From Shewanella cutis (GTDB lineage: Bacteria > Pseudomonadota > Gammaproteobacteria > Enterobacterales > Shewanellaceae), in contig NZ_JACSDI010000015.1 in the NCBI RefSeq assembly GCF_022410515.1, forward strand, positions 25,157 to 89,156: DNA of 64,000 bases, in the 5' to 3' direction. The notes beneath the pieces are model-generated. The model was not told the origin of the DNA, searched no databases, and was given only the letters and a program-made list of their open reading frames with translations. Both the position numbers and the translations under genes were made by a program. Of this stretch, positions 1 through 9,228 are shown one piece after another (within the stretch, counting starts at the first letter, position 1; each line of letters begins with the position of its first letter).

Positions 1-814
1 CCAAAGGATCAATCAGATGGAAATTATCTAACCCGCCTAAGTGTTTGAAAACAGGTTCTTGTACTTTAGGGTTTAAATGTACAGGATAAACTAACTCCCA
101 ATCTTTGTTCTCTAATGCAATTGTTTTTAGTGCAGTACAAATATTTTCGAATCCAACACCAAAATTCTCCCTACGATGTCCAGTAATTAGAATAACTTTT
201 TTTCCGTCCAATATATTTAGTAAGTCTTTTAATGCATCTGTGTGGGGGAAATCGTCTTTCTTTGTTATAGATAATGTTTGAAATAAAGCATCAATCACAG
301 TATTCCCCGTAACATAGATGCTTTCAGGAAGATAACCTTCATTTTTTAAATTTTCAGCTGAGGAAGGGGTTGGAGCAAAATGCAAGGACGATAATACAGC
401 TGTTAATTTTCGATTTGCTTCTTCTGGCCAAGGTGAAGTTATATCACCAGTACGCAAACCCGCTTCAACATGACCGACATCAACCTTTTGATAAAATGCC
501 GCCAAAGCAGCAGAAAATGAAGTGGTAGTATCCCCATGAACTAAAACCAGTTGAGGTTGAAATTCTTTAATGACCTTCCCTACACCCTCAACAATTGCGC
601 CAGTTAACCATTCTAAGGTTTGATTTGGCTTCATCAGATTCAAATCGTAGTCAGGGGTCAGTTCGAAAATACTTAGCACTTGGTCAAGCATATGGCGATG
701 TTGTGCTGTAACACAAATTTTGACATCTAATTGAGGGTCGTTGGCTAGCATTTTTGCCAAAGGACACATTTTTATTGCTTCAGGTCGAGTGCCAAATACG
801 AGGAGAATTTTCAC
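1..814 (-). CDS. wecB: UDP-N-acetylglucosamine 2-epimerase (non-hydrolysing), 3' end cut off by window edge
   Basis: Interconverts UDP-GlcNAc and UDP-ManNAc in the cytoplasm, the first step to ManNAc-type sugars of surface polysaccharides such as enterobacterial common antigen or O-antigen. I translated the reverse strand by hand from a GTG at 814 preceded by little visible Shine-Dalgarno. The N-terminus begins VKILLVFGTRPEAIKM, typical of the family, and later shows HGDTTTS, VEAGLRTG and TGHRREN, which are the family's nucleotide-sugar-binding motifs. About 271 codons are present; full-length WecB is about 375 residues, so the last quarter lies beyond base 1. The gene runs away from coaD and is probably the end of a polysaccharide cluster to the left. 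Base composition is somewhat AT-rich compared with coaD, as often in O-antigen clusters. Family assignment is secure; the exact polymer is not. Confidence 0.93.
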   Translation of the reverse strand, partial: MKILLVFGTRPEAIKMCPLAKMLANDPQLDVKICVTAQHRHMLDQVLSIFELTPDYDLNLMKPNQTLEWLTGAIVEGVGKVIKEFQPQLVLVHGDTTTSFSAALAAFYQKVDVGHVEAGLRTGDITSPWPEEANRKLTAVLSSLHFAPTPSSAENLKNEGYLPESIYVTGNTVIDALFQTLSITKKDDFPHTDALKDLLNILDGKKVILITGHRRENFGVGFENICTALKTIALENKDWELVYPVHLNPKVQEPVFKHLGGLDNFHLIDPL

Positions 815-1078
815 AATAAAACCTACCCAAGTTAAGATCAGAAAGTAGTCATTGTTTAGGTGTGCTATTGATTCATTAATTAACAGCTGCCATATCACAA
901 TTTTCGAGTCAGTATTCTACCTTTTAGGCTGTCTTTTGGCTATGGCATACCGAGTTGGATTAAATGCTATCGGTCTATATCTAATGCTTTGAAGAGTGTA
1001 TGAAAGATACTTTGCTTAGCTGTGTAAGCGGGTGATAAACTTTTATATACCGTAGCTTAAGCGTTTTTTGTAAATTAT

Positions 1079-1570
1079 ATGCACACAAGAGCGATTTATC
1101 CTGGGACGTTTGATCCTATTACCAATGGTCATGCCGATTTGATTGAGCGTGCGGCTAAGCTGTTTAAACATGTGATTATTGGTATTGCAGCCAATCCTTC
1201 CAAGCAACCAAGGTTTACCCTTGAAGAGCGTGTGGAGCTGGTGAATCGTGTCATCGCGCATTTGGATAATGTCGAAGTGGTGGGGTTTTCTGGCCTATTA
1301 GTGGATTTTGCTAAGGAGCAGCGGGCAAGCGTGCTGGTGCGTGGTTTGCGTGCGGTTTCCGACTTTGAGTATGAGTTCCAATTGGCCAATATGAATCGCA
1401 GATTAAGCCCCGATCTTGAGAGCGTATTTTTAACGCCTGCCGAAGAAAATTCTTTTATTTCTTCAACCTTAGTGAAGGAAGTGGCACTGCACGGTGGTGA
1501 TGTGAGTCAATTTGTTCACCCTGAGGTAGCAAGCGCATTGGCAGCCAAACTTAAACTCGCTAAGGCCTGA
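1079..1570 (+). CDS. coaD: Phosphopantetheine adenylyltransferase
   Basis: Fourth step of coenzyme A synthesis: transfers AMP from ATP to 4'-phosphopantetheine, giving dephospho-CoA. The 163-residue length is standard. The nucleotidyltransferase signature GTFDPITNGH lies at residues 9-18, and the second phosphate-binding motif ISSTLVKE is near residues 127-134. The start ATG has only a weak ribosome site, but the family N-terminus (MHTRAIYPGTFDP) begins exactly there. It is transcribed away from wecB across a 264-base spacer in which I see no gene. The next gene begins 65 bases downstream on the same strand and is not functionally related. Confidence 0.97.
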   Translation: MHTRAIYPGTFDPITNGHADLIERAAKLFKHVIIGIAANPSKQPRFTLEERVELVNRVIAHLDNVEVVGFSGLLVDFAKEQRASVLVRGLRAVSDFEYEFQLANMNRRLSPDLESVFLTPAEENSFISSTLVKEVALHGGDVSQFVHPEVASALAAKLKLAKA

Positions 1571-1635
1571 TTAGGCTTAACTTTTTTCGTGAAACTATGG
1601 GGCATTGCCCTCATTGTGATAATGAAAAGGATTTT

Positions 1636-3120
1636 ATGAAGGATGTTATGAAGGCTTTATTGACCCCCACTCTCCTCGCAGCTAGCGTTGCATCTGGTTT
1701 ATGGTTTTCATCGACGGTTGCTGCCGCCCCTTGGGTGGATGCCTCAGATATTTATCTTCGAGCCGATATTCAAGCGCTTGCAGATGCTGGCGTGATCCGT
1801 GTGCCTGTGAATACCTTTCCATTAATGTGGTCAGGGATTGGTGGCGATTTAGCAAAAGTAGAGCCTGAATTGCTTTCTCCAAGATTAGTGCAAGCCTTTG
1901 CTCGGGTTAATTTTTACTATCAAAATGCTGTCGATAATCGCGGTAATGCGAGGGTTAAAGTCTCGGGCGCGACCGATCCGGCTCGTTTTCAGCACTATGG
2001 ATCCGACTATCGTGAAAAGGGTGAGGTTAAAGGTTCCTACGAATATTTAGGCTCGCGTGTGGCCTATAAAACCACGGTTGCAGAGACTTACGATCCGCAA
2101 GATAACAAAAACTTCCGCCTCGATGAGTCTTATTTTGCGGTGATCATGGGCAACTGGATTGCAACTTTGGGTACAGTAGAGCAATGGTGGGGCCCAGGAT
2201 TTGATTCATCACTCCATCGCTCAAATAATGCCCGTCCCATGCAGTCCCTGTCGCTCAGCCGCAATAATGCCGCTGCCTTTGAAACCCCATGGTTATCTTG
2301 GATTGGGCCTTGGACCTTCAAGACCGGTTTTAGCATGGCAGAAAAAGAGCGTGCCGTGCCTAAAACGGCAGAATGGGATATGCGCTTTACTGCCAAACCG
2401 ATTAAACAATTAGAGGTTGGTCTGTCTTGGTCGACACTCTTTTGCGGTGAAGGGCAGAATTGCGACTTCGATTCCTGGTGGGATTCAGTCGCTGGCAATG
2501 CTGTTTGTATTGATGGCTCAGATTCTTGTCTTGCTGAGCAGCGGCGTGACGCAGGCCATAAAACCCAAAGCATCGATTTACGCTATGCCGACACTTGGCA
2601 GGATATTCCCGTTGGTTTGTACCTTGAGCATAGCTGTGAAAACGGCAGCGATTGCGGCTCACTTTGGGGGATAGATACTCATTTCGGCACAGCGGGTAAA
2701 CAATTCAAGCTGTTTATGGAGTATTCAGACACCTTTGTCGAGTGTGATGGCAAGGCAAATTGCTTCTATGAAGATCCTGTCTATTTAAGTGGAGCGCGTT
2801 ACTACGGCAGAGCTTTAGGCTCGACCTATGATAGTGATGCACAAGTCTTTGTATTGGGCTTGGTGGGACAGTTCCATAACAGTCGTGGATTCACTTCATT
2901 ATTGCGCTATGCCAAATTGAATAAAGATGGCACCAATGTGGCGACCACTTGGGCCCCGCAGCCGCCGAAGGAAGATTTACTGATGCTGGAGCTTTCATAC
3001 CGTATGCCCGTTTGGAAGGGCATGTGGAGTGTCGGTGGCACAGTGTCGAGATCAGAATTTGAGGTACAAGATAACGATACCAACGCAACCTTCTTTAGCA
3101 GTTTTGAATATCGTTTTTAG
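1636..3120 (+). CDS. Capsule assembly Wzi-family outer-membrane protein
   Basis: Predicted outer-membrane beta-barrel of the Wzi-like family, whose best-known member helps attach capsule at the cell surface. From the ATG at 1636 the product has 494 residues. It starts with a signal peptide (MKDVMKALLTP..., cleavage near AAAPW), followed by a short segment reading DIYLRADIQALADAGVI that resembles the helical N-terminal region of Wzi-like proteins. The rest alternates aromatic and polar residues and ends in a barrel-type C-terminus, FEYRF. I chose 1636 over the upstream ATG at 1597 because AGGA lies just before it and the upstream extension is cysteine-rich and not signal-like; the ATG at 1648 is also possible. 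Neighbouring sugar-nucleotide genes fit a surface polysaccharide role. Several cysteine pairs in the middle (FCGEGQNCDF) may form disulfides. The function is inferred from family only. Confidence 0.8.
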   Translation: MKDVMKALLTPTLLAASVASGLWFSSTVAAAPWVDASDIYLRADIQALADAGVIRVPVNTFPLMWSGIGGDLAKVEPELLSPRLVQAFARVNFYYQNAVDNRGNARVKVSGATDPARFQHYGSDYREKGEVKGSYEYLGSRVAYKTTVAETYDPQDNKNFRLDESYFAVIMGNWIATLGTVEQWWGPGFDSSLHRSNNARPMQSLSLSRNNAAAFETPWLSWIGPWTFKTGFSMAEKERAVPKTAEWDMRFTAKPIKQLEVGLSWSTLFCGEGQNCDFDSWWDSVAGNAVCIDGSDSCLAEQRRDAGHKTQSIDLRYADTWQDIPVGLYLEHSCENGSDCGSLWGIDTHFGTAGKQFKLFMEYSDTFVECDGKANCFYEDPVYLSGARYYGRALGSTYDSDAQVFVLGLVGQFHNSRGFTSLLRYAKLNKDGTNVATTWAPQPPKEDLLMLELSYRMPVWKGMWSVGGTVSRSEFEVQDNDTNATFFSSFEYRF

Positions 3121-3139
3121 ATTTTTATTTTTATAAACA

Positions 3140-3169
3140 AAGGCCTGCTAAAATGCAGGCCTTTTTTAT
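3140..3169. terminator. Bidirectional intrinsic terminator
   Basis: A 9-bp perfect stem, AAGGCCTGC with GCAGGCCTT, encloses a 6-base loop and is flanked by A-runs on the left and T-runs on the right. It sits between the convergent Wzi-like gene and the epimerase gene and can serve both. Confidence 0.9.
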
Positions 3170-3183
3170 GTCTTACAGGAAAA

Positions 3184-4191
3184 TTATTGCGCGTAAAAAT
3201 TGCGGTACCACTCCACAAATCTTGCCACGCCAGTATCAATATCAACTTGGGGTTTGTATCCCACGGCCTTAAATAGATCTTCGGTATCTGCCCATGTGGA
3301 ATGCACATCGCCGGGTTGCATGGGTAAAAATTGCTTTTTCGCCTCGATGCCTAGCGCGCGCTCAAGTGCGGTAATAAAGTCGAGCAATTGCACTGGGCTG
3401 CCATTACCTATGTTGAATACGCGATAGGGGGCGCTACTGTTGGCTGGCGTCCCCGTTTCAACACGCCAGTCTGGAGTTGGGCTAGGTGGCTTGTCTTGCA
3501 CCCTGATGATGCCCTCAACGATATCATCGATATAAGTAAAATCACGGCTAAGATCGCCATGGTTATACACATCAATCGTTTCACCGGCGAGAATCGCTTT
3601 AGTGAATTTAAACAAGGCCATATCGGGCCGCCCCCAAGGGCCATACACGGTAAAAAAACGCAGGCCTGTTGTGGGTAACTGGTACAAATACGAGTAAGTG
3701 TGCGACATCAATTCGTTAGCTTTTTTGGTCGCCGCGTAAAGGGAAATCGGATGATCGACGCTGTCTTCAGTCGAAAACGGCATCTTTTGATTCAAGCCAT
3801 AAATTGAGGATGAGGAGGCATACACAAGGTGTTCAATCTTATGGTGGCGACAACCCTCTAATATCGTGAGATGTCCGACTAAATTACTATCGGCGTAGGC
3901 AAGGGGGTTCTCTAATGAGTAACGGACCCCTGCTTGTGCAGCAAGGTGGATCACACGTTGAAATCCCTCTTGCGCAAACAGTTTTGCGATGCCTTCTCTA
4001 TCGGCGAGATCCAGTTTGATAAAACGAAAGTTGCTTAACGCTTCGAGCGGTGCGAGTCGAGCTAATTTGAGCTCTACATCATAGTAGTCATTGAGGTTAT
4101 CAATCCCGACCACCTCATGGCCCATTGCGCAGAGACGCTTACTGACGTTGGCGCCGATAAACCCTGCCGCGCCTGTGACTAAGTATTTCAT
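3184..4191 (-). CDS. NAD-dependent nucleotide-sugar epimerase, probably UDP-glucuronate 4-epimerase
   Basis: Extended short-chain dehydrogenase that likely epimerises UDP-glucuronate to UDP-galacturonate. The Rossmann signature GAAGFIG is at residues 7-13 and the catalytic pair YAATK at residues 152-156, with the serine run SSSS just after residue 125. Length (335) matches the UDP-glucuronate epimerase (CapI/LpsL) subgroup, and the segment DNLNDYYDVELKLARL near residue 31 is characteristic of it. It lies 24 bases downstream of ugd on the same strand. Ugd would supply UDP-glucuronate, so the two form a two-step path to UDP-galacturonate. GalE-like activity on UDP-glucose cannot be excluded from sequence alone. 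Confidence 0.88.
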   Translation of the reverse strand: MKYLVTGAAGFIGANVSKRLCAMGHEVVGIDNLNDYYDVELKLARLAPLEALSNFRFIKLDLADREGIAKLFAQEGFQRVIHLAAQAGVRYSLENPLAYADSNLVGHLTILEGCRHHKIEHLVYASSSSIYGLNQKMPFSTEDSVDHPISLYAATKKANELMSHTYSYLYQLPTTGLRFFTVYGPWGRPDMALFKFTKAILAGETIDVYNHGDLSRDFTYIDDIVEGIIRVQDKPPSPTPDWRVETGTPANSSAPYRVFNIGNGSPVQLLDFITALERALGIEAKKQFLPMQPGDVHSTWADTEDLFKAVGYKPQVDIDTGVARFVEWYRNFYAQ

Positions 4192-4215
4192 GGTAAACCT
4201 TGGTGTTGGGGACGC

Positions 4216-5379
4216 TTAGTCGTGGTGGAACAGATCTCGAGTGTAAACCTTATCGGCAACATCTTCGAGTTCACTGGCCATGCGATTTGTAACGATGACA
4301 TCGCACATGGCTTTAAATTCATCCAAATTGCGGATAACGGTTGATTTAAAGAATTCGCTTTCCTTAAGAACGGGTTCATAGACCACGACTTCAATCCCTT
4401 TAGCTTTAATGCGTTTCATCACGCCTTGCACCGCAGAGGCGCGGAAATTGTCCGACTCTGACTTCATGATCAATCGGTAAATCCCCACCCGCTTAGGCTG
4501 CTTACTGATAATGGCATCGGCAATAAAATCTTTACGAGTAGTGTTGGAATCGACAATGGCGCTGATCAGATTGTTAGGCACATCGTTATAGTTTGCGAGT
4601 AATTGCTTAGTATCCTTTGGCAGGCAATAACCACCATAACCAAAAGAAGGATTGTTGTAGTAATCACCAATGCGAGGATCGAGACATACACCCTCGATAA
4701 TCTGACGAGTGTTGAGTCCTCGGCTCTCGGCATAGGTATCCAACTCATTAAAATAGGCGACGCGCATCGCTAAAAAGGTGTTAGCAAATAACTTAATTGC
4801 CTCAGCTTCGGTGCTGTCGGTGAGCAAAATTGGGATATCTTGTTTAATAGCAGCATTAGCAAGAAGGGTCGCAAAGGTTTGGGCGCGAGCTGAACGTTCA
4901 CCCACAATGATACGAGAGGGGTGAAGGTTATCGTAAAGAGCTTGGCCTTCGCGTAAAAACTCAGGTGAGAACAGAATGTTCTCGCTATTTAATCTGGTTC
5001 TCAAACTCGCAGTAAAGCCAACGGGTACTGTCGATTTAATAATAATCGTCGTGTCGGGATTCAGGGCGAGGACTTCCTTGGCGACATTTTCGACCGATTG
5101 AGTATTAAAGTAGTTGGTTTGCGGATCATAGTCAGTCGGGGTGGCAATAATGACAAAATCGGCGTCTTTGACTGCGTTTTTGTCCATCGTGGCGCGCAGA
5201 TTTAAGGCACTATTGCGTAGATATTCTTCAATCAGGTTGTCGGCGACTGTTGATTTTCGGTCATTGACTAATTTGACACGTTCAGGCATCAGATCAATAG
5301 CCGTCACTTGGTTTTGCTGCGCGAGTAACACCGCATTTGATAGGCCAACATAGCCCATTCCAACCACAACTATGTTCAT
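4216..5379 (-). CDS. ugd: UDP-glucose 6-dehydrogenase
   Basis: Oxidises UDP-glucose to UDP-glucuronate with NAD+. The Rossmann motif GMGYVG is at residues 7-12, and the catalytic cysteine is C252 in GYGGYCLPKD. Length from the chosen start is 388 residues, typical of this family. I chose the ATG at 5379 because homologues begin MNIVVVGMGYVG; in-frame ATGs at 5400 and 5460 would add 7 or 27 residues and no start has a strong ribosome site. The gene is followed after 24 bases by the epimerase. It diverges from the glycosyltransferase operon beginning at 5614, so the 5380-5613 spacer holds both promoters. Confidence 0.95.
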   Translation of the reverse strand: MNIVVVGMGYVGLSNAVLLAQQNQVTAIDLMPERVKLVNDRKSTVADNLIEEYLRNSALNLRATMDKNAVKDADFVIIATPTDYDPQTNYFNTQSVENVAKEVLALNPDTTIIIKSTVPVGFTASLRTRLNSENILFSPEFLREGQALYDNLHPSRIIVGERSARAQTFATLLANAAIKQDIPILLTDSTEAEAIKLFANTFLAMRVAYFNELDTYAESRGLNTRQIIEGVCLDPRIGDYYNNPSFGYGGYCLPKDTKQLLANYNDVPNNLISAIVDSNTTRKDFIADAIISKQPKRVGIYRLIMKSESDNFRASAVQGVMKRIKAKGIEVVVYEPVLKESEFFKSTVIRNLDEFKAMCDVIVTNRMASELEDVADKVYTRDLFHHD

Positions 5380-5613
5380 AGATTTAATAAAGTTTGGCAT
5401 GTAGTTCTCTAACCTAGCATTTTCTGCGGCGATAAAATATGTCATTTCAATGAAATCCACAGTTCCAAATTAAGCACTCTTTTCTCGCATTTTACGCCTA
5501 TACAATACTGGACTTGCATTCGGTTTAAGTCATAACACCCTATCAATATAGATTTTTATTTTGCAACAATCCTATGTTACCGTATTTATGGTCATAAACG
5601 CTGGAGTATTAAT

Positions 5614-6345
5614 GTGATTTCAGTTGTCATCCCCGCAAAAGACGAGGTGGGCAATATTGGCCCATTAATGAAAGAGATATGCCAAGCCCTGCAAGGTGTG
5701 ACAGAGTTTGAAATTCTGGTCGTCGATGACGGTAGCCAAGATGACACCTTTGGTGAAGTCATACATACCGCTGAGGTGATGCAGTGCAATGCAAAAGCCA
5801 TTCGTCACGAGCGCAGTACTGGCCAAAGCACTGCGATATCTACAGGTGTTTTACATGCACGCGCTCAATATATCGTGACGTTAGATGCCGATGGGCAAAA
5901 TGATCCCGCGGATATTCCCGCCATGTTGGCCCAATTGCCGCAGATCCATGCTGAACATTTTTGTATTGCTGGTTACCGTAAAAATCGCAAGGACACAGCA
6001 TGGAAGCGATTCCAATCACGCCTTGCCAATAAAGTTCGCGATGCGCTGTTGCATGATGGCGTGCCCGATACCGGCTGTGGCTTAAAACTCTTCCCCCGTG
6101 AAACCTTCCTTCGTATGCCTTACTTCGACCATATGCACAGATATATCCCAGCATTAGTGCGCCGAATGGGGGGAGAAGTATTTATTGCTGTGGTAAATCA
6201 TAGGGATCGCCAAGTTGGGGTGTCTAAATATACCGCTTGGAATCGGGTCTGGGTCGGCATTGTCGACATCATGGGCGTAATCTGGCTTGGGCGCAGGGCG
6301 AAAATCGCTAAGGTCGCCCGCAGCGAAACCCGCTGGCACGATTAA
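5614..6345 (+). CDS. Family 2 glycosyltransferase (polyprenyl-phosphate sugar synthase, ArnC/DPM1-like)
   Basis: Likely transfers a sugar from a nucleotide sugar to undecaprenyl phosphate on the cytoplasmic face of the inner membrane. The N-terminus shows the GT-A fold motifs VVIPAKDEVGNI and VVDDGSQDDT, then LDADGQNDP, the metal-binding DxD-like site. No long C-terminal membrane anchor is obvious in the 243 residues. The GTG start is supported by GGAG seven bases upstream. The gene is one base from the TVP38-like gene, and an ArnT-like transferase follows, which is the usual order donor synthase, then user. The sugar is unknown; uronic acid is suggested by the divergent ugd and epimerase genes. 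Confidence 0.85.
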   Translation: MISVVIPAKDEVGNIGPLMKEICQALQGVTEFEILVVDDGSQDDTFGEVIHTAEVMQCNAKAIRHERSTGQSTAISTGVLHARAQYIVTLDADGQNDPADIPAMLAQLPQIHAEHFCIAGYRKNRKDTAWKRFQSRLANKVRDALLHDGVPDTGCGLKLFPRETFLRMPYFDHMHRYIPALVRRMGGEVFIAVVNHRDRQVGVSKYTAWNRVWVGIVDIMGVIWLGRRAKIAKVARSETRWHD

Positions 6346-6346
6346 G

Positions 6347-7006
6347 ATGAAGCGACTCTATAAGGCGATGTTTATCGTCTTTATTCTGCTGGTGTTAATG
6401 TTTGCATCCCAGCAAGGGCTGTTCGAGCATGTGACCGATAGCAATTGGGTGGCGCACTTTATTAAAGCAGAAGGAAACTATGCACTAATGGCTTTGCTGG
6501 CAGTGGGCGCGCTATTTACTGCTGTAGGTGGGCCAAGGCAAGTGATCGCCTTTGTGTTTGGTTTTGCTTTAGGTGGTATTTATGGTGGTCTCTTCTCAAC
6601 GTTGGCGGCTTTGCTTGGCTGTGTGCTGGCGTTTTATACCGCGAGATTAACCATTCGAAGCAGTCTGCAACGACGTTTTGGCCATCGTTTACAAAAATTT
6701 GAGGCGCTGATCATTCACCGGACTTGGTTAAAAGTCTTAATGATCCGTCTGTTGCCCGTAGGTAGTAATCTGCTGACAAACCTGTTTGCGGGCGCGACCC
6801 ATATTTCCCCTGGGGGATTTTTATTTGGCAGCATGCTCGGTTATTTACCGCAGATGCTGATTTTTAGTTTTGCGGGCGCGGGTATCGGCTTGTCTGATCA
6901 TAATCAACTGGGGATCAGTATCGGGCTGTTTATTGTCTCTAGTCTTATCGGCGCTTACCTGTACCGTTCGAGCCTGCGTAAGCAGGTGGATGAATTGGAA
7001 CACTAA
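6347..7006 (+). CDS. TVP38/TMEM64 (VTT/DedA-superfamily) inner-membrane protein
   Basis: Multi-pass inner-membrane protein of the SNARE-associated/VTT superfamily, several members of which (DedA, PopT/UptA) are linked to movement of polyprenyl phosphate or lipids across the membrane. From the ATG at 6347 the product is 219 residues with about five hydrophobic segments, and it shows the family's G-G-x-R region (AVGGPRQVIAFVFGFALGG) and RLLPVGSNLLTNLFAG. I prefer 6347, one base after the preceding stop, over the ATG at 6287, because the upstream extension overlaps the glycosyltransferase and is not membrane-like. Between a lipid-linked sugar synthase and an ArnT-like transferase, a role in carrier-lipid flipping or recycling is a reasonable inference. 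Confidence 0.85.
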   Translation: MKRLYKAMFIVFILLVLMFASQQGLFEHVTDSNWVAHFIKAEGNYALMALLAVGALFTAVGGPRQVIAFVFGFALGGIYGGLFSTLAALLGCVLAFYTARLTIRSSLQRRFGHRLQKFEALIIHRTWLKVLMIRLLPVGSNLLTNLFAGATHISPGGFLFGSMLGYLPQMLIFSFAGAGIGLSDHNQLGISIGLFIVSSLIGAYLYRSSLRKQVDELEH

Positions 7007-7019
7007 ATAGGGATTAGGA

Positions 7020-8744
7020 ATGGATGCATTAAATCGTCGTTTCAATAGCGAAGATTATTACCAAGTTCTCTGGCCGCTGCTGTTGATGAGTTTGCTTATC
7101 TTGCTCGTTGGCATCGGTTTTCGCTCCCCTTGGCCCGCCGATGAGCCGAGGTTTGTGGAGGTCGCACGGGAAATGGTCGCCTCGGGCCAATGGTTATTCC
7201 CAACCCGAGGAGGGGAATATTATCCCGATAAGCCGCCTGTGTTTATGTGGGCCATTGCCCTGTTTTATCAACTCACGGGGTCGTTAAAACTCTCCTTCTT
7301 ACTCCCCAATGCTCTTTGTGGCTTGCTAACCGTTTTCTTAGTTTATGATCTCGGCGCTAGGCTGTGGAATGTGCGGATTGGGCGCAATGCCGCCTTATTG
7401 CTCCTTATCGTGCCGCAATTTTTAATGCAGGCGAAAAATGCCCAGATAGATGCCATGGTGACGTGTTGGATAACCGTGGGATGTTACGGATTAATCAGAC
7501 ATTTTATGCTTGGGCCTAAGTGGCATTGGTATTTTATTGGCTGGGCATTTATGGGGCTTGGGGTGATCACTAAGGGGGTTGGTTTCTTGCCCTTGTTGTT
7601 GCTCATTCCGATAGGGATTTACGCCTTCAAAGATAAGACCCGTTTTGAGGGGCGCTTAACTTGGCTTTGCCTCGCGGGGCCTTTGGCCATGCTCGCCGTG
7701 ATTGCCTGTTGGTTAGTGCCAATGGTGCTCACGGTTCAAGCCCATGGCACTCCCGAGATGGTCGCCTATCAAAATAACATTTTGTTTAAGCAGACGGGCG
7801 AGCGTTACGTCAATGCTTGGCATCATATTAAACCTTGGTATTTCTTCGTGCTGAGCGTGATCCCTTGGATGTGGTTTCCTATTACTTTGCTGGTAATCGC
7901 CTATTGGAAACTGTGGGTGCAAAAGGTGAAAGCCGATCCCACCATTGCGATTCTGCTGATTTGGGTCGGGCTAGTGGTACTGTTTTTCAGCATAAGTCCG
8001 GGCAAGCGCAACGTGTATATTCTGCCCGCATTACCTATGCTGGCCCTTGCAGCATCGGCGGTATTAACGGGCGCATCACCCAAGGTATGGTTTGAAAAAC
8101 TAGTTAGCGGCGTGCTCTGGTTCTTAGGCGCACTCGTGTTCGTCGCAGGAGTGCTGGCATTTATTCATCATCCTGCGTTGGTTAAAGCACTTAAGGACTA
8201 TACCGACGATCTTACGGCTATTGGTTACCTGTTTATGCTGCTTGGCTTGCTCTGGTGTGCGCTGCTATGGCTGGCGCGCAGTCAGTTTGCCTTGGTGAAG
8301 GTAGGGCTAGTTTCAGCCTTGGGCTGGGTATTGGTGAGCACTTGGGGATATTCATTGCTCGATGAAATGCGTACACCCAAAAGCCTAATGCTGCACACCG
8401 CGGAGGTGATTGGTGAGGATGCCGAACTTGGGTTAGTGAACTTTAAAGAGCAATTTATCCTGTTCTCCCCCATGAGTGTGACCCACTTTAGTTATCTCGC
8501 GCCAGTAGAAGAGCAAGAGCGCAACGCCTGGCAATGGATGCAGGAGAACAAACAGCGTTATGTGTTAGTACCGAGCGGCGCAGAGCTAAGTTGTTTCGAT
8601 ATCAAAGGCGGCAACAGCATGGGGATTGCCCACCGTGACGAATGGATTTTGTTATCCGCTGCAGAACTTAAGCCACAGTGCCAAGCGCCAAAGCGTGAGT
8701 ACCGTTACTTTACCGACCACCCTGGGCGTTGGTTAAAAGAATAA
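7020..8744 (+). CDS. ArnT/PMT-family (GT-C) lipid-linked sugar transferase
   Basis: Integral membrane glycosyltransferase that uses a polyprenyl-phosphate sugar in the periplasm to decorate lipid A, core or another acceptor. The 574-residue product has about twelve hydrophobic segments. Its first large periplasmic loop carries the family's acidic pair region DEPRFVEVAREM followed by NYYPDKPPVF-like sequence (GGEYYPDKPPVFMW), which is diagnostic of the ArnT group. A C-terminal soluble domain follows residue 440. It starts 13 bases after the TVP38-like gene, so the three genes form one operon. Whether the transferred sugar is aminoarabinose is doubtful because no arnA/arnB are present in the window; a uronic acid is suggested by the adjacent ugd-epimerase pair. 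Confidence 0.87.
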   Translation: MDALNRRFNSEDYYQVLWPLLLMSLLILLVGIGFRSPWPADEPRFVEVAREMVASGQWLFPTRGGEYYPDKPPVFMWAIALFYQLTGSLKLSFLLPNALCGLLTVFLVYDLGARLWNVRIGRNAALLLLIVPQFLMQAKNAQIDAMVTCWITVGCYGLIRHFMLGPKWHWYFIGWAFMGLGVITKGVGFLPLLLLIPIGIYAFKDKTRFEGRLTWLCLAGPLAMLAVIACWLVPMVLTVQAHGTPEMVAYQNNILFKQTGERYVNAWHHIKPWYFFVLSVIPWMWFPITLLVIAYWKLWVQKVKADPTIAILLIWVGLVVLFFSISPGKRNVYILPALPMLALAASAVLTGASPKVWFEKLVSGVLWFLGALVFVAGVLAFIHHPALVKALKDYTDDLTAIGYLFMLLGLLWCALLWLARSQFALVKVGLVSALGWVLVSTWGYSLLDEMRTPKSLMLHTAEVIGEDAELGLVNFKEQFILFSPMSVTHFSYLAPVEEQERNAWQWMQENKQRYVLVPSGAELSCFDIKGGNSMGIAHRDEWILLSAAELKPQCQAPKREYRYFTDHPGRWLKE

Positions 8745-9128
8745 AAAGCAAATGCCCGCTATCGCGAGTAGCCTTGTTATTTTAATAACTTAACAGGGTG
8801 ATTGAGCACAGCTCCGAGATAGCGGTATTTTAGCTGTACTAGCTCCATACACTTCAGACGGAGCGCGCCAGCTCCCAGCTAGTCCATATAGGATTAAAAA
8901 CACTGCATTGATGCAGGATTTTAAGTCAATATAACACGGGCGTGGGAGCCTGTGTGGCTCCCAAAGGGCGGCTGATGTTTACTGCATGGCAACGCGCTTT
9001 ATACTGCGTTCAAGGCTTTTGACAGAGCACCACGATACCTTCATCAAGCCTTCACCTTGTATAAAGCGCATTAAACTTCCGCTAAATGAACAGATATTTA
9101 GGGCGTGTGACGTTTCAGGGTTATTTTT

Positions 9129-9228
9129 GCAGCAGTTTGGCTGGCTTTTATGCAAGGCAAAGTCCGTGCTGTGTAGTTATTCTACATAAACGGACGATAA
9201 CGCGGCAGAAAAGCCAGCCAAATGCTGC
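9129..9228. repeat. Long imperfect palindromic repeat, copy A
   Basis: Arms of 21 and 20 bases (GCAGC...GGCTGGCTTTT and its complement) differ by one extra base. Inside are CAAGGC, a second stem TCCGT/ACGGA, a tip GTAG-TTATT-CTAC, and AACGC. The same order of landmarks occurs at 15772-15864 with entirely different stem sequences, so this is a structural repeat family and not a simple terminator. Confidence 0.75.
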
